DNA of 64,000 nt. Source: Citrobacter sp. Cu233. GTDB lineage: Bacteria; Pseudomonadota; Gammaproteobacteria; Enterobacterales; Enterobacteriaceae. The notes under the pieces are model-generated. The model was given only the letters and a program-made list of their open reading frames with translations, was not told the origin of the DNA and made no database searches. The stretch's first letter is position 1, and each line of letters begins with the position of its first letter. The DNA is taken from the NCBI RefSeq assembly GCF_030332225.1, contig NZ_JAOWIF010000028.1, forward strand, positions 248,001 to 312,000. Direction: 5' to 3'. Shown in pieces: positions 50,113 to 59,339 of the stretch. A program made the translations under genes and the position numbers.

Positions 50113-52062
50113 CTATAGATTATTTTTTATCGTTTCCCCAGGGACTGTGCTTTTCCGCCGCATCACCCACAGCGCCACCAGCGCTGCAAGCAGCAATACG
50201 GCCTGCGGTAATAACGTTTCCATGTAGGGATAAATTCCCAACCAGCTGATTTCAGGGAAGCCGTTAATCAACGTCGGCTGGAACAGTTTGCCTTCCACCA
50301 GTTCCAGAACCCCTTTGCCCGCAAACACAAAGGCCATCAGGTACATAAAACTGCCGGTAAACATAAAGAACGGCTTCAACGGCAGGCGTACTACCGAGTA
50401 GCGCATGAGCAGCCAGGCGGCCAGCAGAACAACACAGCCGATAACAAAACCTGCAGCAATCGCCATATGCCCGGAAACATCATTCGCATCCCCGACCAGG
50501 GCGTAGTAAAACAGCACGGTTTCCGCCCCTTCGCGATAAACAGCCAGGAAGCTGGTCAGCCACAGTCCAACCAGTGAACCACGGGAAAGTGAGTGGGACA
50601 GCTTTCCTTCCAGCCAGGCTTTCCAGTGGCGTGCTTCGACCTTAGACAGTAACCAGTAGCTCATGAAGAACAGCATGACGACGGCAATCAGCATCGTTAT
50701 GCCTTCGAGCAATTCACGACTGGCGCCAGAATTAGTGAACAGAAGCTGGAATATCACCGCGGTAATGACGCTGGCGATCAGCGCGACAATCACCGACTGA
50801 CGAATAAGCGGTAACTTATCCTGGTGATTGTTTTTCACCATATAGGCCACGATAGCCGCCACAATAAGCAGTGCTTCCAGCCCTTCGCGAACAATGATCA
50901 TCAGGCTATAGAGCAGCAGGCTCCACTGGGTCTCTTCGCCTTCTCCCAACATCGCCACCGCTTTTTGTAGATCCTGCTCCAGTGCGCTGGCTTCTGCGTT
51001 GAGCCTTTCCACTGGCTGACCCGCTTTCATCAGGCTAACCAGACGCGTAAAGTAAGCCTCCAGCGTGGTTTTAAACGCTGAGTCACGGGAGCCAATTTTG
51101 TTTTCCATTCCGCTGGCTTCAAAGCGGTCAAAGTAACTGTCCTGCACATCCAGAATGGCATTCTTCGCATCGCCCCCTTGATAGCGGGCAATCGCTTCCT
51201 GAATACTTTGATTGATCCCCATCGACACCGCAGTCCAGTCTGCGCGAGCTTTGTCATCCTCTGCCGCAGGAGCGTTACCCGTATTTTGCGACGCTGCAAC
51301 CTGCTGTTCGTCACGGGTAGTGGGCAGACCGGGCAGAAGATCCTCAATATCCTGTAGCAACGTTGTGACCTGATAAGAAACATCATTGAGGTGATCCGGC
51401 TGCGCGGTGAGCGCAATCAGCGCAGAAAATTGCTGATTAATCGCTGCTGCGTCTTTTGCCGATCGATTCTGTCTGATCGACATTTCCATCTCTGAGTTTT
51501 TAAAACCCTGATAGTGCGCCTGTTGAACGTGCTGGCTGGCAACGCTGAGATTCCCGGCCTGATAGTTATTTACTGCCTGGGCCAGCAAATCGTCGATAGT
51601 GCGGAAACTCTCTTGCCAGTGTACGGCGATATCGGTTCTGGAAAACGCATTGTGCTGCTCTTCGGCAACCAGGCGATGCCCGCCATCCAGCACAGGTTCA
51701 ACTTCACGCAGCGATGCCTTCAGCCAGTCGATTTTAGCCTGCACGTCAGAGAGAGATTTTTTTTCGCCAATCATGCGACGGATCTCACCGAAAGCGCTTT
51801 CCATCTCATAACTCTTGCTGGCGGAAATGTTGATACGAATCGGGCCTTCAAGGTTTTCGAATACCTCAAAGTAGGCCATTTGCACCGTGCGACGCGCTTC
51901 ATCAGTTTGCTGTTGAGAGTAAAGTTCTGCCGTTTTATCAAGACGTTGCTCAATATCCTCAATAAACGGGGCATAGTTTGTTGCAGCCCATACGTGAAGG
52001 CTTACAAGCAAGCCACACAAAGTGAACAGCAGGAAAGAGCAGAACTTACGCACGGTACGCAT
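50113..52062 (-). CDS. fetM: FetM, FTR1-family iron permease with large periplasmic domain
   Basis: 649 residues. Signal peptide, then about 350 residues of periplasmic, helical domain (EfeO-like, no cupredoxin) followed by the FTR1 permease with seven TM helices. The REXXE motifs are REGLE near 390 and REGAE near 509. FetMP in uropathogenic E. coli imports ferrous iron and some copper. It heads the eight-gene series. A perfect Fur palindrome is 15-33 bases upstream of the ATG. Confidence 0.95.
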   Translation of the reverse strand: MRTVRKFCSFLLFTLCGLLVSLHVWAATNYAPFIEDIEQRLDKTAELYSQQQTDEARRTVQMAYFEVFENLEGPIRINISASKSYEMESAFGEIRRMIGEKKSLSDVQAKIDWLKASLREVEPVLDGGHRLVAEEQHNAFSRTDIAVHWQESFRTIDDLLAQAVNNYQAGNLSVASQHVQQAHYQGFKNSEMEMSIRQNRSAKDAAAINQQFSALIALTAQPDHLNDVSYQVTTLLQDIEDLLPGLPTTRDEQQVAASQNTGNAPAAEDDKARADWTAVSMGINQSIQEAIARYQGGDAKNAILDVQDSYFDRFEASGMENKIGSRDSAFKTTLEAYFTRLVSLMKAGQPVERLNAEASALEQDLQKAVAMLGEGEETQWSLLLYSLMIIVREGLEALLIVAAIVAYMVKNNHQDKLPLIRQSVIVALIASVITAVIFQLLFTNSGASRELLEGITMLIAVVMLFFMSYWLLSKVEARHWKAWLEGKLSHSLSRGSLVGLWLTSFLAVYREGAETVLFYYALVGDANDVSGHMAIAAGFVIGCVVLLAAWLLMRYSVVRLPLKPFFMFTGSFMYLMAFVFAGKGVLELVEGKLFQPTLINGFPEISWLGIYPYMETLLPQAVLLLAALVALWVMRRKSTVPGETIKNNL

Positions 52063-52076
52063 CCCGTAAAATACAA

Positions 52077-52097
52077 ATGATAATTATTATCATTATC
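52077..52097. promoter_or_regulatory. Fur box upstream of fetM
   Basis: AATGATAATTATTATCATT at 52077-52095 is a perfect 19-base palindrome of the Fur type; GATAATTATTATCATTATC at 52079-52097 is a close match to the consensus. It is just before fetM, where it would block transcription when iron is abundant. Confidence 0.92.
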
Positions 52098-52334
52098 TAT
52101 TTTTGACTGCGTTGTACATGACCTGGATCATAAAAATGTCAACGGGTGACAAGTTATGTAAATATATTTCATAAAAATGTGATGAATACGAAGTTGAAGC
52201 TGGCAGGATTTATTAGTGATGCCGTTAATTCAGGAGTATTTATACACCGTGCAGAATAGCGTTCCCCCATACTCGCTGACACAAATGAAGCCGACAGCGG
52301 GCATGAGGAAAAACGTTATTTAAAACAAAAAACG

Positions 52335-53087
52335 TCAGGGCGTCATTATATCAGGATCACGAGTAATACGTTGTAGAAAACGACCATAACCCTGTTCGCC
52401 TGTCCAGTAGTTAATACTGTTCTCTACCCCCGTCGATGTCAGAGTCGCACCAGAAATACCATCTACGGTATATTCATCGATATGCTCTGGTTTTTCCTGA
52501 ATTATTTTCAGCGCCGGCTTCCCGGTATTATCAACCACTTTTTTACCCGGCCATTGCTTACGCCAGTTCTCATCTTCCACTCTGGCCCCCAAAAAAGGAG
52601 TTTCCCGCTGCTGGTAGTAATACAGGTTTTTAACTGTACGCCCGTCAAGGTCAAGAGCAAGGAAGGCGTGCATCATAGACTTCGCCCCCTTACCGAAAAC
52701 AGGAATTATAATTTGTTGAATTTTATTGTTTTTATTTTTCACCAGATAGACATCTGCAATTACGCAGCGCTGGTGGATCCTGGCGGGATCATGCTCCGGA
52801 GCGAGCTTCTTACATCCTTGCGTCATGACATCGTCAGCTACCCACTCCCCGGAATCCAGATTGACCTTTCGCGCTAAAATATAACGTTGAAATAAATTAT
52901 TTATAGTTTTTTCATCCTGTGCATCTGATTTTAGCAAGCCAGCAGCATGCAGAATGGCGGCATTTTTCTCTTCACTGGTCGGTTCGGTGACTTCCCCCTG
53001 GAACACCATAAACCAGGCAATAGCGGCAATAAAAATAAGGACACAAAACACCATCATTGATGCAACAATAACTTTACCCTTGTGCAT
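52335..53087 (-). CDS. Orphan NqrC-like FMN-binding protein
   Basis: 250 residues. One N-terminal TM helix (about 6-28), then an FMN-binding domain. The FMN-attachment motif is DGISGAT (209-215), with Thr215 as the expected flavin link, followed by LTSTGVENSINYWTGEQGYGRFLQ, which is very like the NqrC C-terminus. NqrC is one of six subunits of the Na+-pumping NADH:quinone reductase; no other nqr gene is in the window. It lies in the same direction as fetM, 272 bases upstream. It may bring electrons to the periplasm. Modification would need ApbE encoded elsewhere. Confidence 0.87.
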   Translation of the reverse strand: MHKGKVIVASMMVFCVLIFIAAIAWFMVFQGEVTEPTSEEKNAAILHAAGLLKSDAQDEKTINNLFQRYILARKVNLDSGEWVADDVMTQGCKKLAPEHDPARIHQRCVIADVYLVKNKNNKIQQIIIPVFGKGAKSMMHAFLALDLDGRTVKNLYYYQQRETPFLGARVEDENWRKQWPGKKVVDNTGKPALKIIQEKPEHIDEYTVDGISGATLTSTGVENSINYWTGEQGYGRFLQRITRDPDIMTP

Positions 53088-53251
53088 TCTTCTATAATCC
53101 CTGTAAGAAATAAGATATTTAAAACGCCTTCAGGTATGCCATTACCTTTGTAGATTTGCAACTACAGAAGCGATGAAAACTATATAATCATTACGATATA
53201 GCTTTGGGCTTTAATATCAGAACAACATGTTTTTACTGCCATTTTATCGTA

Positions 53252-53276
53252 TAAAAAATGCCGGGTTTCCCCGGCA
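53252..53276 (-). terminator. scsBCD terminator
   Basis: On the minus strand, GCCGGG-GAAA-CCCGGC is followed by ATTTTTTAT, just beyond the scsD stop. Confidence 0.9.
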
Positions 53277-53282
53277 CAAAGA

Positions 53283-53789
53283 TCACCACGTTTTCGCCCA
53301 CCACAGCCGTATCTTCATCCCCCAGTAGCTGGTCCAGCCGCTGGTTGTCGATACCACACGACCTTGCGACATCACCACTAGCGTCGGCGTGACGCTAATG
53401 TCCCAACTGCGGGAGATGGCCCCGCCGGCATCGTTGATGACAGGAAAGTCTACGCCTTTACGCGCCAGCCAGCGCGTCACCTCCGCCTCATCACCGGAGC
53501 GCAGCGCAATGGTCATCACGTTCTCGCCTTCTGAGTGCAGTCTGGCGACTTCCGGTGTCGTGAACCGACACACGCCGCACCAGCTCGCCCAGAAATAGAT
53601 CAGCACCGGTTCCTCTTTGCTGAGCGCGGCCAGCGTTACGTTTTCGCCATCCAGCGTCTGCAAAGGTGTACTGTCAAACGCTGCGGGAAGCCGGGGCGCT
53701 CGCCAGGCATCCATCAACAACATCACCCCGGCGAGTAACACCAGTAAGATCAGTCCTTCGCGCAGCCAACGGCGCAGTTTACTGACCAT
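53283..53789 (-). CDS. scsD: ScsD, membrane-anchored thioredoxin
   Basis: 168 residues, as in Salmonella. N-terminal anchor (LREGLILLVLLAGVMLLM), then a TlpA-type thioredoxin domain with the active site WASWCGVC and the cis-Pro segment DISVTPTLVVMS. In Salmonella the scs genes give copper tolerance and protect against redox stress. The start at 53789 overlaps the scsC end by 11 bases. The frame is open 19 codons upstream but inside scsC. Confidence 0.95.
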   Translation of the reverse strand: MVSKLRRWLREGLILLVLLAGVMLLMDAWRAPRLPAAFDSTPLQTLDGENVTLAALSKEEPVLIYFWASWCGVCRFTTPEVARLHSEGENVMTIALRSGDEAEVTRWLARKGVDFPVINDAGGAISRSWDISVTPTLVVMSQGRVVSTTSGWTSYWGMKIRLWWAKTW

Positions 53790-54402
53790 TTGAGGCCGCC
53801 AGTTTTTCTTTGACCACCTCTTCCAGTGTTTCCCACGGTACTGCACCAGGGATCAGCTCATCGCCAATAATCGTAGCCGGCGTTCCCCGCACCCCCACCA
53901 GCCGCGCCAGTTGCAGGTTAGTGCTCAGCGTTTCCATACTTTTATCATCCAGCGTGACCGGGGTCGCCGCCGATTTTTCCTGCGCCTGTTTGATGCTGGC
54001 GGCAGTATGGTAGCCTCTTTTCTGCATCAGTTTCTCATGCAGCGCCTGGAACTGCTGCGGATGCTCGCGCCAGGTCATCAGCGCGGTACGCGCCGACAGC
54101 ACCGAGCTTTCGCCTTTAAACGGCAGCGGCTTAATCACCACCGCCACATCCGGATATTTCTGCACAATTTTTTCCAGCATCGGATCCAGTTGCTTGCAGT
54201 ACGGGCAGTTGTAATCGGTAAAATTAATCAGCGTCAGTTTTGCCTGCTTCGCCCCAATGCGTGGGCTGTCAGGATCGTTAAACAGGGCTTCCTGAACTAA
54301 CGCTTCAATTTGCTTTTCCTGCTCCGGTGTAAATGGCGCAGGTTCTTGCGCCACGCTGACGGCAGAAAACAGGGATAACAGCAGAACAATCATCATTTTC
54401 AT
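53779..54402 (-). CDS. scsC: ScsC, periplasmic DsbA/DsbG-like thiol protein
   Basis: 207 residues, length of Salmonella ScsC. Signal peptide (to VAQ near 18-19), then a trimer-type N-terminal helix and a DsbA fold with active site CPYC (66-69) in FTDYNCPYC. The cis-Pro segment is VRGTPATIIG. ScsC is kept reduced by ScsB and is a reductase/isomerase able to bind copper. It overlaps scsB by 4 bases (ATGA). Confidence 0.96.
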   Translation of the reverse strand: MKMMIVLLLSLFSAVSVAQEPAPFTPEQEKQIEALVQEALFNDPDSPRIGAKQAKLTLINFTDYNCPYCKQLDPMLEKIVQKYPDVAVVIKPLPFKGESSVLSARTALMTWREHPQQFQALHEKLMQKRGYHTAASIKQAQEKSAATPVTLDDKSMETLSTNLQLARLVGVRGTPATIIGDELIPGAVPWETLEEVVKEKLAASNGQ

Positions 54403-56279
54403 GGCGTGACTCCTTTGGCATCTACCAGCGTGTTTAACACCGCATCACGGGTTAACAGCGTCGGCAACGCCTGACCTTCCGGCAGACCGGGGCCATAAAT
54501 TTGGTTAAACGGCACAGCAACCTGGCCGCGTTTTTTCAGGAATTCGGCGATCGCTTCAGAGGGCAGTGTCCAGTCCCCCCGCAGGGCCACCACATCGGGT
54601 TGCTGCAGTGCCGCCTGGACATCTTCTTTTTGTAGGACATTGTATTTATTAACTTTACAGGTAATACACCAATCAGCCGTTACATCTACAAATACGCGCT
54701 TATGCTGTGCAAGTGCATCTTCGATGGCCTGCTCGCTAAGCGGTTGCCAGTTCACACTCTCTTTGGCTGTACTTTGGCTTGTGACCCCCAGATGCGGGAG
54801 CAGCAATGTTGCCAGCCAGATAGCCGAGCCAAGCATCATCACGCCGAGAAGACGCCGCAAGATATTCATCCAACGCCCCGGACGCGGCAGACACAGCGCC
54901 AGACCCGGACGCAGTGCCACCAGCAACCATGGCAAACTCATCCCCAGCCCGAGCGCGAGGAACAGCCCCCATAGCGTCGGCAACGAGGCGGTCAACGCCA
55001 CCGCCACTGCCGTCCCCAGGAACGGCGCACTGCACGGTGTGGCAAGCAACGTCGCAAACGCGCCTTGCCAGAAATGCCCTGACAAGCCGTTTCCGCCGCG
55101 AGTTGCCAGTATGGTGGTCATTACTGAAGGAAGGCGGAATTCAAACAGCCCAAACAGGCTGGCGCTGAACGTCAGCATCACCAGCATCATAAAGCCGATA
55201 AACCACGGACTCTGGAACTGGATCCCCCAACCAAGCGCCTGATTGGTCAGGCGCAGCACCGTCATCAACAGCGCGAGGGCCATAAAAGAAACCAGGATGC
55301 CAGCCACCGATGCCAGAAATTGGCGGCGAACCTGAAGACGGCTTTTCTCCTCAACCAGTAAAATCGAGCCCAGCTTCATGCCCAGCACCGGAAGCACGCA
55401 GGGCATTAAGTTAAGGATCAACCCGCCTGACAACGCCATCAGCACCACCTGCCACAGCGGGATCTCTGCATTCTGCACCACTGGTGCATCGCCAATGGCA
55501 AGACGACTTTCCTGTGCAACACCGTTATCAGCCAGAACCAGTGTAAGTTGCTTACCACGAAGATTCGGCGCCCCTTCCCCCCAGCTGTCATGAACCGGAA
55601 CCGTTGCCCATAGCGTTTCGCCCTCTACGCGGATTTTCGGCATACCAAAATCCGCATCATCAACGGTGTCCAGGTACAGGCCTGGCTCAGACCAGCCCCC
55701 CGTACGACTCGCCTTAACCACCAGCTCTCCGGCTCGCGCCCCGGCACTCAGCGAATCGGTCAGGCCGCTGGCCAGCGGTATCTGCCCCATCGCTTGCGCA
55801 TAGTCATGAGCAAAAGACGGGTCCTGGGCGGATGGGGTCACGGAAAAGGGAAAATCCGTTAACAGGCAGACGTTACTACACGTCGAAAGCGTCAATACGC
55901 CGCTCAGCGTAGCCGGTGGCGTCCCGCGTACTACCATCGGGAAGGTGACATTATCGTGATATCCCTGGGTGGTGATACTGGCGACCTCAAAACGCGCGGG
56001 TGTCGGCCAGTACCAATCAACAGCAGGCATTTTATCTTTCCAGACAATGGACGGTGCTACACCGCCCTCACCCGGCGATCGCCAGTAGGTTTTCCAGCCA
56101 TCCTCCAGTTTTACATCCAGCAGCAGTCGGGTTTCACCGTCTGCAGTTGTATCGGCACGTAACCGCACGCTGGCGTGGTCGTTATCGGGTGAACGCAGCC
56201 AGCCGATATCAGCCGCCCAGGATACGGGCAGCCATAGCAATAACAGGCAGAGCAGCGCCTGCCTGGAAACAGTCTTCAT
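54399..56279 (-). CDS. scsB: ScsB, DsbD-like transmembrane thiol reductase
   Basis: 626 residues. Signal peptide, N-terminal periplasmic domain (about 20-270, with the SNVCLLTDFPF Cys), a DsbD-type membrane domain of eight or so helices with the redox cysteines in NLMPCVLPVLG and LLATPCSAPFLG, and a C-terminal thioredoxin domain with DWCITCK. It moves electrons across the membrane from cytosolic thioredoxin to ScsC. First gene of scsBCD; scsA is 48 bases upstream. Confidence 0.96.
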   Translation of the reverse strand: MKTVSRQALLCLLLLWLPVSWAADIGWLRSPDNDHASVRLRADTTADGETRLLLDVKLEDGWKTYWRSPGEGGVAPSIVWKDKMPAVDWYWPTPARFEVASITTQGYHDNVTFPMVVRGTPPATLSGVLTLSTCSNVCLLTDFPFSVTPSAQDPSFAHDYAQAMGQIPLASGLTDSLSAGARAGELVVKASRTGGWSEPGLYLDTVDDADFGMPKIRVEGETLWATVPVHDSWGEGAPNLRGKQLTLVLADNGVAQESRLAIGDAPVVQNAEIPLWQVVLMALSGGLILNLMPCVLPVLGMKLGSILLVEEKSRLQVRRQFLASVAGILVSFMALALLMTVLRLTNQALGWGIQFQSPWFIGFMMLVMLTFSASLFGLFEFRLPSVMTTILATRGGNGLSGHFWQGAFATLLATPCSAPFLGTAVAVALTASLPTLWGLFLALGLGMSLPWLLVALRPGLALCLPRPGRWMNILRRLLGVMMLGSAIWLATLLLPHLGVTSQSTAKESVNWQPLSEQAIEDALAQHKRVFVDVTADWCITCKVNKYNVLQKEDVQAALQQPDVVALRGDWTLPSEAIAEFLKKRGQVAVPFNQIYGPGLPEGQALPTLLTRDAVLNTLVDAKGVTP

Positions 56280-56327
56280 ATTTTTTCTCCGTGAATAATT
56301 ATCTAACAGTCAGCAACGGCTGCTCTG

Positions 56328-56690
56328 TCATTCACGGAAGACACAAAATCGGAGATGAACCCTGAGTGTGGGTGGCGAGATAGCTCGCGGAGGGAAAAAC
56401 GGCAGACGAAAAGCCCGCACCGGCGCCAGTAGCGACAAAAGCAGGCAGAGCACCAGAATGGCACCTTCAAACAGCACCGGCGGCGAAGCCAGCAATGACT
56501 TCGCGCTCAGTTCACAAGGGGTAACGGGCGAAGCTTCATCGGTATCGACCTGGGCGCTCACGACAACAGCAGTGGTCGCGGTGCTCATCTGCAACGCGTG
56601 CAGACCCGCCATGCGCTGCGCGGTGCATACCATCACCACAACACATGCCAGGCAGAGGAACCACCATCCCATCCGTTGACGTTTTGCCAT
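56328..56690 (-). CDS. scsA: ScsA, small membrane protein of the copper-tolerance locus
   Basis: 120 residues, as in Salmonella. N-terminal TM helix (WWFLCLACVVVMVCTA), one Cys in VTPCELSAKS, a second TM helix (EGAILVLCLLLSLLAPV) and a basic tail. The role is linked to peroxide and copper tolerance. It is divergent from a DsbA paralogue. Confidence 0.92.
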   Translation of the reverse strand: MAKRQRMGWWFLCLACVVVMVCTAQRMAGLHALQMSTATTAVVVSAQVDTDEASPVTPCELSAKSLLASPPVLFEGAILVLCLLLSLLAPVRAFRLPFFPPRAISPPTLRVHLRFCVFRE

Positions 56691-57105
56691 TATACCCTCA
56701 CTGATTGACGCGAGTTATCTTAGTCACTGGCGAGGTTTTGGCAACCTTTGCCCTGTAAAGTTATGTCGGCAGAGGTCGGTCAAATCTTATTCCTCCCACA
56801 GCACTCTGCCCAGAAATGATGATTAATACTGTTAATCAATTTCACCATTACAAAATAATAGCGCTAATAAAACAAAGCTGGAAATATCACCTGGTTTACT
56901 ATCTGCCATTCCAAAAACGTCCCAACAGATATTTAACCACTGACGATAAAAATGAATGAGACATCTGTCAGTGGATATTCCTACGTAAATGAAAGTAAGA
57001 GTCAGCACATTTTCGGATGAATATTGTATTATAACTTACCGCAATGAACGTTATGTTCATCATCAAAAAAAGTTGTTTGTTAAATGTTATTTAGAGTATA
57101 TGGAA
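56691..57105. other. scsA / DsbA-paralogue divergent spacer
   Basis: This 415-base spacer holds the promoters of scsA and the DsbA paralogue. A perfect inverted repeat GGCAA-CCT-TTGCC lies at 56740-56752, 50 bases upstream of scsA, and may be an operator. Bases 56800-57100 are AT-rich. No other feature is seen. Confidence 0.5.
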
Positions 57106-57729
57106 ATGAAAAAAATCTTACTCCCTCTTCTTGGCTTATTTTTTACTGTGAGCGTTCAGGCAGCAACATTTACCGATGGCAAGGAATATATTTCACTTGA
57201 AAAACCAGTTGCGTCAGCGCCCGCTGCGCTTAAGTTTTTTTCATTTTATTGCCCGTCATGCTACCAATACGATGAAGTTCTGGAAGTCACTGATAATGTG
57301 AAAAAAGTATTACCAAATGATGTCAACCTCACTGAATATCACGTCGATTTCTTAGGTCCGTTGGGGCCGGAGATGACGCACGCCTGGTCTGTCGCTATGC
57401 TGTTAAACGTGGAAAATAAAGTAAAACCTTTACTGTTTGATGCCGTGCAGAAAAAACAAACGGTTAAAACAGCAGATGATATTCGCAATGTATTTATCCG
57501 CGCGGGCGTCAGTGCAAGCGACTATGATGCTGCGTGGAACAGCTTTGCCGTAAAATCATTAACGGCAAAGCAACAGGAGTTGGCTAAAGCGATGGACCTG
57601 AAAGGTGTACCGGCTATCTTTATCAAGGGTAAATATATGGTTAACCCGAAAGGATTAAAATCAGATAACGTTAACGCTTTTGTCCAGAACTACGTTGACA
57701 CCGTTCGTTTTCTTTTTTCCAAACCGTGA
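57106..57729 (+). CDS. DsbA paralogue (thiol:disulphide oxidoreductase)
   Basis: 207 residues. Signal peptide MKKILLPLLGLFFTVSVQAA, then a DsbA fold. Active site CPSC (49-52) in FYCPSCYQYDEV, in place of CPHC of DsbA. The rest tracks DsbA: NSFAVKSLTAKQQE and the cis-Pro segment LKGVPAIFIKGKYMVNP. The gene is AT-richer than neighbours, which hints at transfer. An ATG two codons earlier and an open frame to 56989 exist; the signal-peptide start is preferred. It resembles SrgA/DsbL-type accessory DsbAs; no DsbB-like partner is near. Confidence 0.9.
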   Translation: MKKILLPLLGLFFTVSVQAATFTDGKEYISLEKPVASAPAALKFFSFYCPSCYQYDEVLEVTDNVKKVLPNDVNLTEYHVDFLGPLGPEMTHAWSVAMLLNVENKVKPLLFDAVQKKQTVKTADDIRNVFIRAGVSASDYDAAWNSFAVKSLTAKQQELAKAMDLKGVPAIFIKGKYMVNPKGLKSDNVNAFVQNYVDTVRFLFSKP

Positions 57730-57758
57730 TAAGCCGTTAATATTCCTGACGCGCCATC

Positions 57759-57794
57759 AACAGGAGCCAGAGCCTGTTCTGGCTCCTGTTTCTA
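57759..57794 (+). terminator. DsbA-paralogue terminator
   Basis: Perfect 12-bp stem AACAGGAGCCAG / CTGGCTCCTGTT with loop AGCCTGTT, followed by TCT. It lies 30 bases after the gene. Confidence 0.85.
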
Positions 57795-57841
57795 CAGGCG
57801 GACATTATTGACGGTTAACTGTCATACACACTGACAGAACC

Positions 57842-58144
57842 TTATTCAGAGGCGTAATCCTTCAAAACAGTGGCAACACGTATTCTGTAGTATGAAAAAA
57901 TCAACTGCTTACCCTCCTGTTGTGCGGCCTGATGCCTGACGTTGCATTTCCACCTGAGCACGGCATCTTCATCCTCCCACCATGAAAGTGACAGCATTTT
58001 CCCGGGCGTATTAATGCTCTGAAATCGTTCGATAGCAATAAACCCGGGGATCTCGGCCAACAATGGCTTCAGCTCTGAGGCCAGCTGAAGATATCGCTCT
58101 CCAGCCTGAGGATGCACATCTGCTTCAAAAATAACGGCGATCAT
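57842..58144 (-). CDS. ABM-domain protein (antibiotic biosynthesis monooxygenase fold)
   Basis: 100 residues with the dimeric alpha-beta ABM fold: MIAVIFEADVHPQAGERYLQ, then IPGFIAIERFQSINTPGKMLSLSWWEDEDAVLRW, typical in being GF and SWW blocks. Such proteins serve as small oxygenases, haem-degrading enzymes or have unknown roles. No partner is apparent. It converges with the DsbA paralogue and is divergent from cbpA. Confidence 0.82.
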   Translation of the reverse strand: MIAVIFEADVHPQAGERYLQLASELKPLLAEIPGFIAIERFQSINTPGKMLSLSWWEDEDAVLRWKCNVRHQAAQQEGKQLIFSYYRIRVATVLKDYASE

Positions 58145-58418
58145 TCAGTATCTCTCCCTTGTTAATTTCAGCCACTCTATTGCCAGATAAAATGAGATGC
58201 TTCGCTCAACAACGAAAAGTCTGGTGAAACAGGAAAAGGTGAGTGTGATAGGTAAATAAACAAGCAGGCTCACCGCATTAGCCAGTGAACCTTTTATGAC
58301 CAGCGCCCCTCTTTTTCATGGTTGGCATTCGTGCCTATCAGGATTACCCTAAACTTAACGGTGATACCTTTTGAGAGGGATTGCCTTCTTCATGTGTTGA
58401 TTTACACGAGAGAACGCT

Positions 58419-59339
58419 ATGGAATTAAAGGATTATTACGCCATTATGGGCGTGAAGCCGACAGACGATCTCAAGACAATCAAGACCGCCTACCGTCGTC
58501 TCGCGCGAAAATACCATCCCGATGTCAGCAAAGAACCCGACGCTGAAGCCCGTTTTAAAGAAGTTGCCGAAGCCTGGGAAGTGCTGAGCGATGAACAGCG
58601 ACGCGCCGAATACGACCAGCTGTGGCAGCATCGCAACGATCCGCAGTTTAATCGTCAGTTCCAGCAAGGAGAAGGTCAAAGCTACAGCGCTGAAGATTTC
58701 GACGATATCTTCTCTTCAATTTTTGGCCAGCACGCACATCAGTCACGGCAACGTCGTGCCAGTCGGGGTCACGATATCGAAATCGAAGTGGCCGTGTTCC
58801 TCGAAGAAACGCTGGCTGAGCATAGCCGCACCATCAGTTACAACCTGCCGGTATACAATGCGTTTGGCATGATCGAGCGGGAAATCCCCAAAACCCTCAA
58901 CGTTAAGATCCCGGCCGGTGTCGGCAATGGGCAGCGCATTCGCCTGAAAGGCCAGGGCACGCCCGGTGAGAACGGCGGCCCGAACGGCGATTTGTGGCTG
59001 GTGATTCGTATCGCGCCGCATCCGCTGTTTGACATTGTTAATCAGGATCTGGAAGTTGTCGTTCCGCTTGCCCCATGGGAAGCCGCATTGGGTGCGAAAG
59101 TGACTGTACCCACACTCAAAGAGAGCATCCTGCTGACGATCCCACCGGGTAGCCAGGCCGGGCAACGATTACGCATCAAGGGCAAAGGACTGGTGAGTAA
59201 AAAACAGACCGGCGACCTGTACGCGGTGATCAAAATTGTGATGCCGCCCAAGCCTGACGACAACAGCGCCGCCTTGTGGCAACAGCTGGCGGACGCACAG
59301 AAATCCTTTGATCCGCGCAAAGAGTGGGGGAAAGCATAA
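58419..59339 (+). CDS. cbpA: CbpA, DnaJ-like co-chaperone and DNA-binding protein
   Basis: 306 residues as in E. coli. J domain (1-70) with the HPD motif in [10 protein letters not shown], a linker, and C-terminal substrate domains (about 120-295) with [16 protein letters not shown] and [16 protein letters not shown]. No zinc domain. It works with DnaK and binds curved DNA in stationary phase. Its stop shares one base with the start of cbpM. Confidence 0.97.
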   Translation: MELKDYYAIMGVKPTDDLKTIKTAYRRLARKYHPDVSKEPDAEARFKEVAEAWEVLSDEQRRAEYDQLWQHRNDPQFNRQFQQGEGQSYSAEDFDDIFSSIFGQHAHQSRQRRASRGHDIEIEVAVFLEETLAEHSRTISYNLPVYNAFGMIEREIPKTLNVKIPAGVGNGQRIRLKGQGTPGENGGPNGDLWLVIRIAPHPLFDIVNQDLEVVVPLAPWEAALGAKVTVPTLKESILLTIPPGSQAGQRLRIKGKGLVSKKQTGDLYAVIKIVMPPKPDDNSAALWQQLADAQKSFDPRKEWGKA

